Positions 48,402 to 58,124 of a stretch of 64,000 bases of DNA are shown here, one piece after another. Below the pieces are notes generated by a model. That model was given only the letters and a program-made list of their open reading frames with translations. It did not search any database and was not told the origin of the DNA. Each line of letters starts with the position of its first letter. Positions within the stretch are counted from its first letter, which is position 1. The translations under genes and the position numbers were made by a program. Source of the stretch: Halobacteriovorax sp. JY17 (GTDB lineage Bacteria; Bdellovibrionota; Bacteriovoracia; Bacteriovoracales; Bacteriovoracaceae); contig NZ_NJER01000001.1 in assembly GCF_002753895.1 (NCBI RefSeq), forward strand, positions 372,001-436,000, written 5' to 3'.

Positions 48402-49460
48402 ATGAAAAGTTTATTGATCATGTTCTTCTGTTTTATTTCTTATAGCGCAAATGCTTTAGATATCGACGAGAAATTAACTGTTCGTGTTCTAGGTCTTTCG
48501 GGAAGCAAGAAAACTCTTTTAACAAATAGAGGGTTAGAAGATGGATTAGTTGTTGGGGATCACGCAAAGTTCTTTCTAACAACAGGGGTGATTGCTAGAG
48601 GAGTTGTGATCAAGGCTTCTCCTGGTAGATCTATCTGGTCAGTCTATAGAATTATTGATGCCGATAAAATTGTTTCAGATAAAGTGATGAATATAAAAAT
48701 ATCTTCTCCAGTTAAGTTAACTGAAGATCCTTCGAGAGCAATTAAAGCAGACGACATGAGTGGAACAATTCCTGTCATGTCTCGTGGAAAGCAGACAGAA
48801 CCTCTACCTGAGGTTACAGCAGATGAGAAAAGTGAATTAGATGGAATGATGGATGAGCAAGCTCCTGTAATTGTCGGAAGTTCTTCAACTAATAAAACTC
48901 TAGAAGTCTTTGGTGTTCTTTCTCTAAATTCTCTCTCTGGAACTTATGAGCAGGGAGATTCTGCAGGAGATTCTTCTGTTGGGAATATCGACTTCACTCT
49001 AGGTTTTGAAAAGTACTTTGCAACCAAAGGTTCGTTCTTTGAGAATATTTCAATCTTCGCTATATTTAGTAAGCGAAGTTCTAAATCAGGGCTTGAGGTT
49101 AGTACAACTAGTGATTGGACTGAATATGGAGTAGGGGCCAACTGGCACTTCTACAATGCACCTCTAACTAATAATAGACCAATTGGATATGTGACTGTGG
49201 CCGGAGGAGTTGGAAGTGCTACAACTGAGACGGAGGTGGCCTCCACAACAACAGCTTCTGTAGACCCTTTAAATGGTTCAAGTAACTTTATGCTACTTGG
49301 TGTAGGTGGCAAGTATTATTTGAGAAATGGCTTTGGCGCGAGAGTAACTCTTGACTATTTTCGATCTGGTTCAACATTTGACTTTGATGATAGCGATGAG
49401 AGCTTAACTCTATCTCTTTCGGGAGTTAGGTTTAGAGTTGGAATGTCCTATAGATTTTAA
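48402..49460 (+). CDS. Outer-membrane protein with N-terminal shared domain (tandem gene 2)
   Basis: A 352-residue protein. Signal peptide at about 1-18 (LLIMFFCFISYSANA), then a domain similar to that of the preceding protein: LTVRVLGLSGSKKTLLTNRG, LEDGLVVGDHAKFFLTTG and SIWSVYRII. A Ser/Glu-rich linker (about 105-165) leads to a beta-barrel domain ending FRVGMSYRF, a typical outer-membrane terminal strand with terminal Phe. The barrel is shorter than in gene 1 and there is no helical middle. It overlaps the convergent glpD gene by four bases. Function is unknown; a pair of surface proteins with a common periplasmic or lid domain is a reasonable reading. Confidence 0.7.
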   Translation: MKSLLIMFFCFISYSANALDIDEKLTVRVLGLSGSKKTLLTNRGLEDGLVVGDHAKFFLTTGVIARGVVIKASPGRSIWSVYRIIDADKIVSDKVMNIKISSPVKLTEDPSRAIKADDMSGTIPVMSRGKQTEPLPEVTADEKSELDGMMDEQAPVIVGSSSTNKTLEVFGVLSLNSLSGTYEQGDSAGDSSVGNIDFTLGFEKYFATKGSFFENISIFAIFSKRSSKSGLEVSTTSDWTEYGVGANWHFYNAPLTNNRPIGYVTVAGGVGSATTETEVASTTTASVDPLNGSSNFMLLGVGGKYYLRNGFGARVTLDYFRSGSTFDFDDSDESLTLSLSGVRFRVGMSYRF

Positions 49461-50860
49461 ATTGTATGTCTAGTGAAGTACTCTTCAAGTTTTTGATGAA
49501 AGTCTTCACTATGAATTCTTCTCTCTTCTAGATCTTGATAGGTTCTAGGTAATTCATTTCTTATGACTTTAGAGATAATCTCTCTGGTTAGCTCGGGCTT
49601 ATGAAAGAAGTTGTACTGACAATTCTTTCTTAAAGGGCTCTTTGTTTTATTAGGATTGTAGGAGAGATTTTGATTCTTCACAATTTCTCTCGCAATCTCT
49701 TGGGCCATTGTCCTAAAAGTCGTATATTTCCCACCAACAATAATATAGAGCTTTGAAAGTGGAGAGTAGATTTTATGTTCTCTAGCTGTCTTTCCTCTAT
49801 TGTGTGCATCATCTTCTTTTACTAAAGGTCTAATACCTGAAAATTTTGCGGTAATATGACTTTCATCGATCCTACTTGTTGGGAAAAATTCTCGTAAATT
49901 AGTAAGTAGATATTGGATCTCTGCATCTGAAGGAGTGATATCAAAGAAATCGTCATCAGCTTTTTCTTCAGTCGTACCTATTAGAACTCTATCGTGATGT
50001 GGAATCACAAAAATAACCCTACCATCATTTGGAGTGAGAACAACAGGGTGCTCAAGAGGAAAGTCTGCTCTTCTAATCCAGATATGACTTCCTTTTGAAG
50101 GGAGAAGTTTGTCGCTCCATTGAATTTGCGCAATATTCTCTTTTACAAATTTGTCTGTAAATGGCCCTGTTGCGAGAACTAGATTCTCACAAGTTATTTG
50201 AAGAGAATCTCCTGTTAGTTCATCAGTTAATTCGCAGTGATAAAGGCCTTTCTTATCTTTGATAATTTTAGAGGCACTAGTATAGCTTAATGCTCTAGCA
50301 TTAGTATTTTCTAGAGCATCCATAATAACTTCAAGTGCAAGCTTGCCATCATCAACAATGGCGTCCGAATAGATGCCAGAGCCTCTTAGTTTTTCTTTCT
50401 TAATATGAACAATCTCTTTGATTGTTGTTTCTTCATCGGCAAAGCCCCGTGTAGAGTTTTGAAAATTTGATAAGAAATCGTAGAGAAAAATTCCTAATCT
50501 AATCATCCATAATGGACGTAGGGAATCCTTAAAAACTGGTAGATAGAAACTTTTTTCTCGACACAGATGAGGGGCAAGTTTTAGCCAGAGGTTTTTTTCT
50601 GCTAATGCCTCATGGACTAAAGCGAAGTCTAGGTTTTCAAGGTATCTAATTCCACCGTGAAGCATCTTTGAACTACTACAAGACGTTTGACTGGCGAAGT
50701 CTCTTTTTTCAACTAGAAGTGTGTCAACACCGTGAAGAGAGAGGTCTCTTAGAACTCCGGCACCAACAATTCCTCCTCCGATGACAAGAGTATTGAAGTG
50801 GGTTTGCTGTAGTTCAATAAGCGGTGAAGTACTGTGAATTAATTGCTGTCTATGATCCAC
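49457..50860 (-). CDS. glpD: FAD-dependent glycerol-3-phosphate dehydrogenase
   Basis: A protein of 467 residues from GTG 50860, preceded by AGGAAG. The FAD motif NTLVIGGGIVGAGVLRDLSL and the GlpD-specific VEKRDFASQTSCSSSKMLHGGIRYLE (read as DFASQTSCSSSKMLHGG) are present, with KGSHIWIRR, VIFVIPHHDRVLIGTTEE and GGKYTTFRTMA as later blocks. It oxidises glycerol 3-phosphate to dihydroxyacetone phosphate and passes electrons to the quinone pool. The TTG at 50878 is possible but less supported. The 5' end overlaps the stop of the acidic YbjQ-domain gene, so the two are cotranscribed, an odd pairing. No glpK or glpF is near. Confidence 0.92.
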   Translation of the reverse strand: MDHRQQLIHSTSPLIELQQTHFNTLVIGGGIVGAGVLRDLSLHGVDTLLVEKRDFASQTSCSSSKMLHGGIRYLENLDFALVHEALAEKNLWLKLAPHLCREKSFYLPVFKDSLRPLWMIRLGIFLYDFLSNFQNSTRGFADEETTIKEIVHIKKEKLRGSGIYSDAIVDDGKLALEVIMDALENTNARALSYTSASKIIKDKKGLYHCELTDELTGDSLQITCENLVLATGPFTDKFVKENIAQIQWSDKLLPSKGSHIWIRRADFPLEHPVVLTPNDGRVIFVIPHHDRVLIGTTEEKADDDFFDITPSDAEIQYLLTNLREFFPTSRIDESHITAKFSGIRPLVKEDDAHNRGKTAREHKIYSPLSKLYIIVGGKYTTFRTMAQEIAREIVKNQNLSYNPNKTKSPLRKNCQYNFFHKPELTREIISKVIRNELPRTYQDLEERRIHSEDFHQKLEEYFTRHTI

Positions 50861-52323
50861 ACGGCACTTCCTGAGCAACTAATTTTATACTTACTACCAT
50901 CTGATAAGGGAGTTATCTGATAATTGATTCCAACAATGGCATTGCCATTCTTTTTTATACAAATTGGTTTTAACTTCTCACTTAAGTCACTATATATAAC
51001 GGATTGAGAAATTTTTAAGTCAATTTCACTTATATCTTCTTCTGAATCTTCTTGATCTACATGACCCTTTGCCACTCTCTCGTGATATTCACTAAGCTCT
51101 TCATCATTAGTGAGCTCATCTTCACTAACAATAATGAAATCTGAAACGATACCAAGGTATTCAACAATTTTATAATTTTCTAATGTAGGAGTTGTTGAAA
51201 TGATTATTCCTTCAAGGTTTACTTTCGATTTATCGATTCTATTTGTTTCACTCTTATTTTGATTTATTCGAGACTTAGAAATTAGTCCCACACTATCTGA
51301 TTCGTAGGATTTAGATGGGTGAAGTTCATCGGAAAGTCCCATTTGAACGTCGAGATCAAATCGTCTGAATTTATGGGTAAGATAAATGGCGGCAAATTCA
51401 GATATTTGGGAAATAAGTAAACTTCCACCTTCAAGAGATTGCCTCATCTGATCTTCTGAACTTTCCCCTACAAGTTCATGCTCGTTTAAAATGATGAGAA
51501 TGTCTTCAACGTCTTCTTCAAATTTTACATTGCGAAGTATAATGCTAAAAGGAGGATTTCCTCCCGAGGCGATTTTTCCATAGGTGATATTCTTGGCAAA
51601 AGATTTAACATCTTCAAATTTTTCAGATCGATCAATATAAGTCGCAGTGGCAATAGGAGGAGTAGGTGGGGAGATAATTTCTGGAGCTTGGTCTTCCTCT
51701 ATATCATTGTTAAAGTCGTCTTCGTCTTCTTCTTCGTCGTCTTCTTCTGAATCAAATGAGCTAGAAAATTCTTGATCGTTATTGTCTTCGTCTTCTTCAG
51801 TATCCTCTTCATCATCATTTTCAAAGCTTACTTCACTACTAAAGTCACTGGTAGAGCTGAAGTCATTACTAGAGTCAAAGTCTCCAAAGGAATTCTCATC
51901 GTCTTCTTCATCATCATCATTGTCTGAATTATCTAAGGCGCCAAAGTCGGTAGAGGTTTCAAAGTCACTGCTATCATCTTCTTGATCGTCTTCATTCTCA
52001 GAAGAGAAGTTAAAGCTATCTCCGTCATCTTCTTGAGAATCTTCTTCAGAGTCTTCGTCATCGTCACTTTCAAACTCTGTGTTGAAGTCAATCTCTTCTT
52101 CATCGTCTTCTTGGTCATCGTTATCAAAGCTAGTGGTTTCAAACTCGACCTCTTCATCATCTTCGAGGTCGTCTAAGTCTGGTAGGCTGTCTGTCGAAGG
52201 AGGTTCATCATCTTCTGATTGGAAGGCTGCATTTACTTCAGGATCATCTTGATGAAGGAACTCAGAGAGGTCCTCAATTCTAGTCATATCTGATTTTTCA
52301 CCAATTTCGTCGTCATTACTCAT
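50839..52323 (-). CDS. Very acidic low-complexity protein with C-terminal YbjQ/UPF0145 domain
   Basis: A 494-residue protein. Residues of about 38-215 are almost entirely Asp, Glu, Ser, Phe and Asn in repeats such as DDEEDDENSFGDFDSSNDF. A conserved-looking module follows (about 225-335, ending LTHKFRRFDLDVQMG). The C-terminus (about 370-494) matches YbjQ: IIISTTPTLENYKIVEYLGIVSD, in pieces ISTTPTLENYKIVEYLGIVSD shortened here to TTPTLENYKIVEYLGIVSD, and then GNAIVGINYQITPL and SGSAVWI. YbjQ domains are pentameric and of unknown function. The acidic tract may bind cations or basic proteins. No export signal. It overlaps glpD. Fusion of this tract with YbjQ looks unusual. Confidence 0.72.
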   Translation of the reverse strand: MSNDDEIGEKSDMTRIEDLSEFLHQDDPEVNAAFQSEDDEPPSTDSLPDLDDLEDDEEVEFETTSFDNDDQEDDEEEIDFNTEFESDDDEDSEEDSQEDDGDSFNFSSENEDDQEDDSSDFETSTDFGALDNSDNDDDEEDDENSFGDFDSSNDFSSTSDFSSEVSFENDDEEDTEEDEDNNDQEFSSSFDSEEDDEEEDEDDFNNDIEEDQAPEIISPPTPPIATATYIDRSEKFEDVKSFAKNITYGKIASGGNPPFSIILRNVKFEEDVEDILIILNEHELVGESSEDQMRQSLEGGSLLISQISEFAAIYLTHKFRRFDLDVQMGLSDELHPSKSYESDSVGLISKSRINQNKSETNRIDKSKVNLEGIIISTTPTLENYKIVEYLGIVSDFIIVSEDELTNDEELSEYHERVAKGHVDQEDSEEDISEIDLKISQSVIYSDLSEKLKPICIKKNGNAIVGINYQITPLSDGSKYKISCSGSAVWIIDSN

Positions 52324-52390
52324 TAAAATATACCTAAAAAGTTAATTTTATTAGATTCATTATATCAGATAAATTGATTTCGTAAGTAAG

Positions 52391-52420
52391 AAAAGTCGGC
52401 CCCACGAGGAGGTAGGGCCG
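52391..52420 (-). terminator. Rho-independent terminator of secA
   Basis: On the minus strand CGGCCC pairs with GGGCCG across a 12-base loop, followed by ACTTTTC. It lies 12 bases beyond the secA stop codon. The stem is short but GC-rich and the T-run is modest. Confidence 0.65.
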
Positions 52421-52431
52421 GCCATTAAGTG

Positions 52432-54987
52432 TTAAGCACCGTGACAGTGTTTGAATTTCTTTCCTGAACCACAAGGGCATGCATCGTTGCGACCAACTTT
52501 TTGGCTTCTTCTGGCAACAGGAGCACTCTGTGCTTCTTCTTGTTGCTCAGCCGCGGCCTGTGCTCTCTTAGCAGCTTGTAGCTGTTGTTCAAGCATTTCT
52601 TGTTGACGCTTTTTGATTTCCTCAATTTCTTCAGGAGTATAGAGTTTAACTCTAAAAATATTTTCCACAACTGATTTCTTTACTTCCATCCTCATATTTT
52701 CAAAGAGGTTGAACGATTCTCTCTTGTATTCTGTCAGAGGGTTTTTTTGAGCGTAGGCCCTAAGGTTGATCCCTTCTTTAACATTATCCATAGAGAGAAG
52801 ATGATCTTTCCAGTGTTGGTCAAAAATAGTTAAGAGGATCTCTCTTGTGGCAAGCCTTACTTGATCATCATCATATTGGCTAAAATTCTTGGCGAGTAAT
52901 TCTTTACCAACTGATTCAAAGTAGGCCTCTATTGAACCATCATGTTTCTTGTAACACTCATCAACGTTGACTTCGTAGTCAGTGTTAAAAGTTATTTGAA
53001 AACCTTTGACCATATCTTCCCAAGGCCAAGTATCAATTTGAACCTTTCTTTCAGGTCTATAGCTTTCAACTAGGCTATCTGCTACGTCCTCGATCATATC
53101 GTTAATGAAGCCAACATTATCGCTATCTGCAAGAATGTCTTTTCTGATTCTATAGATCACACTTCTTTGCTCGTTCATGACATTATCGTATTCAAGAAGA
53201 TGCTTTCTAATTTCAAAGTTGTGCGTTTCAACTTTCTTCTGTGCTTTGGCAATCGCATTAGAAATCATCTTATGTTCAATAGGTTCATCTTCTTCCATTC
53301 CAAGAGTATTCATGAAACCTCTAATCTTATCAGAACCAAAAATTCTCATAAGATCATCTTCTAAAGATAGGAAGAATTTTGACTTACCTGGGTCTCCTTG
53401 ACGACCTGAACGACCTCTAAGTTGATTATCAATTCTTCTTGATTCATGTCTTTCTGTACCAAGAATAAATAATCCTCCGGCCTCTTTTGTTTCCGGAGTA
53501 AGTTTTATATCGGTACCACGACCGGCCATATTTGTTGCAATTGTAATCGCACCTTTAGTACCAGCATTTTTGATGATTTCAGCTTCTCTACCATGTTGTT
53601 TAGCATTTAGAACGTTGTGAGGAATTCCTGCTTTTGTGAGGGCCTCTCCAAGTTCAATTGAGCTATCAATTGAAATCGTACCAACTAGGATCGGTTGTCC
53701 TTTGGCGTGAAGATCTTTAATTAATTGAACAATTGCTTTTGTCTTTGCTGCCGCTGACTTATAGATAACATCAGCTTCATCAACTCTTGCAATCGGAACA
53801 TTGGTTGGAATTACTACAACATCTAAACTATAAATTTTTGAGAATTCCTCTGCTTCAGTATCGGCAGTACCTGTCATACCTGCAAGAGTTTCATAGAGTC
53901 TAAAGTAGTTTTGAAATGTAATTGAAGCGAGAGTCTGGTTTTCAGATTTTATCTCAACGCCTTCCTTTGCTTCAACTGATTGATGAAGGCCATCCGACCA
54001 TCTTGATCCTTCTTTTAGACGACCGGTGAACTCATCGACAATGATAACTTGTCCTTCTTTCACAACATAATCAACGTCAACTTTGAAAAGGTTATGGGCC
54101 TTAAGAGCTTGGTTTAAATGGTGAAGCATTTCAGAATGTTCAACATCATAGAGGTTTTCAATTTTAAGAAGCTTTTGAACTTCTAGAACACCATCTTCAG
54201 TAAAGATAGCGGTTCTTGATTTCTCTTCGATTGTAAAATGCGTTTCAATTTTTAGTTTTGGAATAACTTCATTTGCTACATGGTAGAGATCTGTTCTTCC
54301 TTCACTTGGACCTGAGATAAGTAGAGGTGTTCTGGCCTCGTCAATAAGAATGGAGTCAACCTCATCTACGATACAATAGTGATGACCTCTTTGGACGTAG
54401 TCTTCGAGGTCAAACTTCATATTGTCTCTTAGATAATCAAAGGCGAACTCATTATTTGTTCCGTAAGTAATATCTGAAGCGTAGGCGGCTTTTCTATCTT
54501 CGTCGTCCATATCTGAAACAATACAGCCAACACTTAGACCTAACCAGTTAAAGAGTACTCCCATTTCCTCGGCATCTCTTGAAGCTAGGTAGTCGTTCAC
54601 TGTAATAATGTGAGCGCCCTTTCCTTCAAGTGCGATAAGATATAGTGAGAGAGTAGAGCAAAGAGTCTTACCTTCTCCGGTTTTCATTTCTGCAATAGTC
54701 TTTCTTGTAAGAACCACTCCACCCATCATTTGAACGTCGTAGTGTCTCATTTTTAGAACTCTAACAGAGGCCTCTCTCACTGTCGCAAATACTTCAGGGA
54801 TGAGTTGCTCTCTTGTCGCACCATTTTTAATCATCTCTCTAAGCTTAGGAGTTTGCGCCTGAAGTTCTTCATCACTCATGGACTTCATCTTTTCTTCAAG
54901 CTCATTAATTCTTTGAACGTAAGGTTTTAGACTTTTAAGGTCTCTAGAATTCTTAGTTCCAAACACTGTCTTTATTGGGTTAAACAT
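52432..54987 (-). CDS. secA: Preprotein translocase ATPase SecA
   Basis: An 851-residue motor ATPase of the Sec pathway. Walker [11 protein letters not shown] lies at about residues 99-108, the DEVD box at 208-211 ([16 protein letters not shown]), the second nucleotide domain shows [16 protein letters not shown] and [25 protein letters not shown] (here [20 protein letters not shown]), and the C-terminus carries the zinc-binding SEC-C motif [14 protein letters not shown]. All domains are present at normal length. The M23 peptidase gene lies 21 bases upstream, an arrangement also seen in other former Deltaproteobacteria. It is an essential housekeeping gene. Confidence 0.98.
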   Translation of the reverse strand: MFNPIKTVFGTKNSRDLKSLKPYVQRINELEEKMKSMSDEELQAQTPKLREMIKNGATREQLIPEVFATVREASVRVLKMRHYDVQMMGGVVLTRKTIAEMKTGEGKTLCSTLSLYLIALEGKGAHIITVNDYLASRDAEEMGVLFNWLGLSVGCIVSDMDDEDRKAAYASDITYGTNNEFAFDYLRDNMKFDLEDYVQRGHHYCIVDEVDSILIDEARTPLLISGPSEGRTDLYHVANEVIPKLKIETHFTIEEKSRTAIFTEDGVLEVQKLLKIENLYDVEHSEMLHHLNQALKAHNLFKVDVDYVVKEGQVIIVDEFTGRLKEGSRWSDGLHQSVEAKEGVEIKSENQTLASITFQNYFRLYETLAGMTGTADTEAEEFSKIYSLDVVVIPTNVPIARVDEADVIYKSAAAKTKAIVQLIKDLHAKGQPILVGTISIDSSIELGEALTKAGIPHNVLNAKQHGREAEIIKNAGTKGAITIATNMAGRGTDIKLTPETKEAGGLFILGTERHESRRIDNQLRGRSGRQGDPGKSKFFLSLEDDLMRIFGSDKIRGFMNTLGMEEDEPIEHKMISNAIAKAQKKVETHNFEIRKHLLEYDNVMNEQRSVIYRIRKDILADSDNVGFINDMIEDVADSLVESYRPERKVQIDTWPWEDMVKGFQITFNTDYEVNVDECYKKHDGSIEAYFESVGKELLAKNFSQYDDDQVRLATREILLTIFDQHWKDHLLSMDNVKEGINLRAYAQKNPLTEYKRESFNLFENMRMEVKKSVVENIFRVKLYTPEEIEEIKKRQQEMLEQQLQAAKRAQAAAEQQEEAQSAPVARRSQKVGRNDACPCGSGKKFKHCHGA

Positions 54988-55008
54988 TTGTATATTTCTC
55001 CTCTTGGA

Positions 55009-56115
55009 TTAATCTAAAATATAATAGAATGGGTCAACAGGTGTTCCGTTAACTCGTATTTCATAGTGAAGGTGAGGACCAGTCGAATGACCAGTATTTC
55101 CAGCCTTTGCTATTAATTGTCCTCTTTTGATGAGTTGCCCTTTCTTGGCAATGACTTGTGAGTTGTGAGCATAAACGGATTCTAGCCCATAGCCATGGTC
55201 AATTTGAACAAAGTATCCAAAGCCTGCTTTCTTTCCTGAGAACGTAACTCTACCGTCTGCAGAAGCGAGGATGGGAGTTCCGATGGGAGCACCAACATCA
55301 AGTCCTTCATGCATTTTTAATCTATTAGATGTAGGCGAAATTCTTGGCCCATAGTACGAAGTAATCCAGCCCTTGATTGGCAAGAGGGTTGGAGTAGAGC
55401 GCATGAAGCTTTCACGGTCTAGAAGGTATTGATCTAGATCATGAATATTAACTTCTAAATCTTTCACATAATCTTTTAGAATATTGAACTTATAATCGAA
55501 ATCAGCAAAATTTCCTGCAAGAGAGAAGCTTTGCTTAGTTAAGTTTGACCATTCTTTAGTGAAGGCGTAACCAGTTTGAAGACCGAAGTTCGTCGCAATT
55601 TTCTGTTCATAGAGATTCTTAAGTTCAATGAACTTTTCACTATTATCGCCGTCCTTAAGTTTGTCTCTAATAGTATCTTTACCTTCGAAGAAGGATTGAA
55701 CTTTCTCTGTTTTTACATCTCTCTCATGTTGATGGTCTTCTAAAACCGGAGAGTTCTCATTCTGTCTGATTGCGGGCTTTGTTAAATCAATTTTTTCAAA
55801 CCCTGAAATTACTCTAAGCTTCTTTTCAAAAGTTTCAATTCTTTCGATATCTTCCGTTAGAGTGTTAATCTTCATTTGGAAGAGTTGGATTTGTTCTTTT
55901 AATTGTCTATTTTCTAAAGTTAAGTGTTTGTTCTGATGAACTTGTCTAAGAATTTTCCAATAATCATAGGAGAGTATTCCCAGTACAAAGACGGCAAGAA
56001 CAAAGATAAAGACAATAGCGTGGAAAGCGAGCCTAGGTATTCTAAAAGACTTAACGCCTTTTTCCCTTTCAGGTACAACCATGACTGTAAAATATCTATC
56101 CAAGTACGACTCCAT
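55009..56115 (-). CDS. M23-family metallopeptidase, membrane-anchored
   Basis: A protein of about 368 residues with a single membrane segment (about 27-47, AIVFIFVLAVFVLGILSYDYW) and a periplasmic coiled coil (about 55-100). The C-terminal LytM-type peptidase domain (about 245-368) has zinc ligands His and Asp in MHEGLDVGAPIGTP and His in GPHLHYEI. It should cut peptidoglycan cross-bridges during growth or division, or act as a regulatory partner. The start is ATG 56115 (MESYLDRYFTVMVVPE): an upstream TTG at 56145 would lie within the predicted promoter. It precedes secA and probably shares its transcript. Confidence 0.88.
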   Translation of the reverse strand: MESYLDRYFTVMVVPEREKGVKSFRIPRLAFHAIVFIFVLAVFVLGILSYDYWKILRQVHQNKHLTLENRQLKEQIQLFQMKINTLTEDIERIETFEKKLRVISGFEKIDLTKPAIRQNENSPVLEDHQHERDVKTEKVQSFFEGKDTIRDKLKDGDNSEKFIELKNLYEQKIATNFGLQTGYAFTKEWSNLTKQSFSLAGNFADFDYKFNILKDYVKDLEVNIHDLDQYLLDRESFMRSTPTLLPIKGWITSYYGPRISPTSNRLKMHEGLDVGAPIGTPILASADGRVTFSGKKAGFGYFVQIDHGYGLESVYAHNSQVIAKKGQLIKRGQLIAKAGNTGHSTGPHLHYEIRVNGTPVDPFYYILD

Positions 56116-56133
56116 GTAATTGGCTAAAGTGAA

Positions 56134-56162
56134 ATTAATGATCAATTCTAAGACTCTGACAA
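56134..56162 (-). promoter_or_regulatory. Candidate sigma-70 promoter of the M23 peptidase-secA unit
   Basis: On the minus strand TTGTCA and ATTAAT are separated by 17 bases, matching consensus at five and four of six positions. The predicted transcript begins about 12 bases before ATG 56115, which excludes translation from the upstream TTG. Confidence 0.5.
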
Positions 56163-56317
56163 CTTTATGGCAAATAACTGTTCATTATATATTTAGATTT
56201 ATTAGTTTATATTGCTCCGCGTGATGGGACAGAGATTATTTGGATTGTGTCAAATTCGATATTGACCCTTTTATTTTCGTGCTAATTAATCTATTAAGGA
56301 GTCAAAAAGGAGTCTTT

Positions 56318-56713
56318 ATGAAAAGTGTACTGGTTTTATTATTTCTTTCTCTTTCATTTTCTGTTTCAGCAAAGGATATTTTAGACCGTTGTCGCGATGC
56401 AGCTCTAGCGACTGGATATGTTCACGAGAATATTTTGAGTGCAACTATTGATGCAACTCAATTAGATGGTGAGGATCAAGAGATTTTTTGGACTCTTATG
56501 ACTGATGAAGTTTTCAGTGTTGTAAGTCATTATCCAAAGTCTTACGAGATGGGTGATTACTTTCCAAATATTTCTTATCTAAAATTCACTTTTAAATTAC
56601 TCAGAAGTAGAGATCATATTGAGAACTCTAAGTTAGAGTATAGACAGAGAAACTTAATTCATTACATGGATCAAATTGACGGTGTGAAGGTTGGCTGCGC
56701 TTACGCCATATAG
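56318..56713 (+). CDS. Small secreted hypothetical protein
   Basis: A protein of 131 residues from ATG 56318 with an AAAGGAGT ribosome site. The longer frame to 56240 has none. The signal peptide is MKSVLVLLFLSLSFSVSA, cleaved before KDILDRC. The mature protein has two cysteines (LDRCRDAA and the terminal KVGCAYAI), consistent with one disulfide that ties the ends together, and is otherwise mixed helical. I recognise no family. It resembles in layout the 138-residue secreted protein at 12143 (two cysteines, one near the C-terminus), but the sequences are not obviously related. A stem-loop follows the stop codon. Confidence 0.7.
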   Translation: MKSVLVLLFLSLSFSVSAKDILDRCRDAALATGYVHENILSATIDATQLDGEDQEIFWTLMTDEVFSVVSHYPKSYEMGDYFPNISYLKFTFKLLRSRDHIENSKLEYRQRNLIHYMDQIDGVKVGCAYAI

Positions 56714-56720
56714 AATCGAA

Positions 56721-56743
56721 GGAGGGATGAAGAATATCCCTCC
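56721..56743. terminator. Stem-loop between convergent genes
   Basis: GGAGGGAT and ATCCCTCC form a perfect 8-bp stem with a 7-base loop, between the secreted protein gene and the convergent symporter gene. Neither side carries a real T-run, so termination strength is doubtful. Confidence 0.5.
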
Positions 56744-56755
56744 AATATAAAGTCA

Positions 56756-58054
56756 TTAGGAGAGTTGAATATTTCTTCTCTCCATTGTTTTTTGAACAAC
56801 TAGCGCTCCGACAATATCTCCTTCAACATTTACCGCAGTTCTAAACGTATCTAGAGGTTTTTCAATTACTAGTAGAATTCCAATGGCCTCAAGTGGAATT
56901 CCTGCTGCCAAGAGGACCATTTGCATTCCCGACATTGAGCCACTTGGCATTCCTGGTGCTCCAACACTTGAGATCATACTCATAAAGAAGATAGCAAAAA
57001 TAGTAAAAGTTGTAAGTTCAACTCCATAGAGGTGGGCGAGAAAGATTGCAGCAATACCTTCAAAGAGGGCCGTTCCGTCCATATTCATGGTGGCGCCAAG
57101 AGGAAAAACAAAACCACTAACTGCCTTTGATACTCCGAGCTCCTCTTCACAAGTCTTCATGGTGACGGGAAGAGTGGCCGAAGAAGAACTTGTTCCAAGG
57201 GCGATTAGAAGTGGGTTGGCAATTTTTCTAAAGAGAGTGATTGGGCCAATACCACCAAAGATTTTTGCAATAGTTGGAAGAACAACTGCTCCATGGACAA
57301 GTGTTGCTCCAAAGACAACTGCCGCGAAAGCGAAGAGCTGAGTGAAGAGGTCTCCTGTCACTTTTAATTTAAAATCAAAAACTATTGCAAAAATACCTAT
57401 TGGACTTAAAGTAATAAACCAACCAAGAATTGTTGTGAGTATTTTATTAATATCCTCGATCAGTAGAAAGAGTTGGCTGTCGGTTCGCAGAGACGTTACC
57501 ATGGCAAGTCCTATTAAAAGTGCAGCGCAGACAAGACCTAAGATATTATTGGTGACAAGTGATTCAAATGGATTAATTAAAGATGTTTTTAAGATTTTAT
57601 GAACAACTGTGATGACGGAGTTATCTTTAGCGTCGATCATTTTATTCGGTTTTTTATAACTAAAGTCACTACTCATAGAATCATTTTTTTGAACGTTGAC
57701 TCTAACTGAAGAATTCTTCCAAGGGTGAATGAAGAAGACAACTGTAAGGCCTATGAGAATAGCAATGAGAGTTGTAGAAATGTAGTAGGTCACAGCTATG
57801 CCACCTAACTGCTTTAGTTTCCAAGCCTCTTTTATTCCCGCGAGTCCTCCCAGTAGAGAAAAGAAGATTAGAGGGGCCACAAGCATTTTAAGTGATTGAA
57901 TGAAAATATCTTTTAAAAGAAGAATAAATTTATAAAATTCAGGAGTATTTTCAGACGTTACCCATGAAGGATCTGCAAAAATTGCGGCACTTATATATCC
58001 AAAAATACCAAAGAGCGCGACCCATACGGCTAAGTTTAATTTTATTTTCTTCAC
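56756..58054 (-). CDS. Dicarboxylate/amino acid:cation symporter (DAACS family)
   Basis: A 432-residue inner-membrane carrier of the GltP/DctA family with about eight membrane helices and two re-entrant loops. Diagnostic sequences are GTSSSSATLPVTMKTC (HP1 serine motif), LGATMNMDGTALFEG (NMDG motif in TM7), GAPGMPSGSMSGMQMVLLA (HP2) and RTAVNVEGD. It would take up glutamate, aspartate or C4-dicarboxylates with sodium or protons. An inserted stretch of about 50 residues between about 105 and 155 (KNDSMSSDFSYKKPNKMIDA) is longer than in GltP. The gene stands alone between the secreted protein and the isomerase gene. The substrate cannot be fixed from the sequence. Confidence 0.92.
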   Translation of the reverse strand: MKKIKLNLAVWVALFGIFGYISAAIFADPSWVTSENTPEFYKFILLLKDIFIQSLKMLVAPLIFFSLLGGLAGIKEAWKLKQLGGIAVTYYISTTLIAILIGLTVVFFIHPWKNSSVRVNVQKNDSMSSDFSYKKPNKMIDAKDNSVITVVHKILKTSLINPFESLVTNNILGLVCAALLIGLAMVTSLRTDSQLFLLIEDINKILTTILGWFITLSPIGIFAIVFDFKLKVTGDLFTQLFAFAAVVFGATLVHGAVVLPTIAKIFGGIGPITLFRKIANPLLIALGTSSSSATLPVTMKTCEEELGVSKAVSGFVFPLGATMNMDGTALFEGIAAIFLAHLYGVELTTFTIFAIFFMSMISSVGAPGMPSGSMSGMQMVLLAAGIPLEAIGILLVIEKPLDTFRTAVNVEGDIVGALVVQKTMERRNIQLS

Positions 58055-58124
58055 TATACTTCCTTAATTTTAAATTTTCTGAGATAGAATTAGTATACTC
58101 TAACAATTTTTTCAGTGCTATCTC

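Noticed and set aside
48660-48667. A perfect GCCGATAA (sigma-28 -10 consensus)
   Set aside because: It is inside the coding region of the second tandem outer-membrane protein, encodes conserved residues and has no matching -35 box 11 bases upstream.
51782-52176. Plus-strand and second-frame minus-strand frames over the acidic repeat tract
   Set aside because: Ser- or Lys-rich low-complexity translations caused by GAT/GAA-rich codons of the acidic protein; no start signals.
57087-57602. Two plus-strand frames antisense to the DAACS symporter
   Set aside because: They lie entirely within a well supported membrane protein and show no ribosome site or recognisable product.
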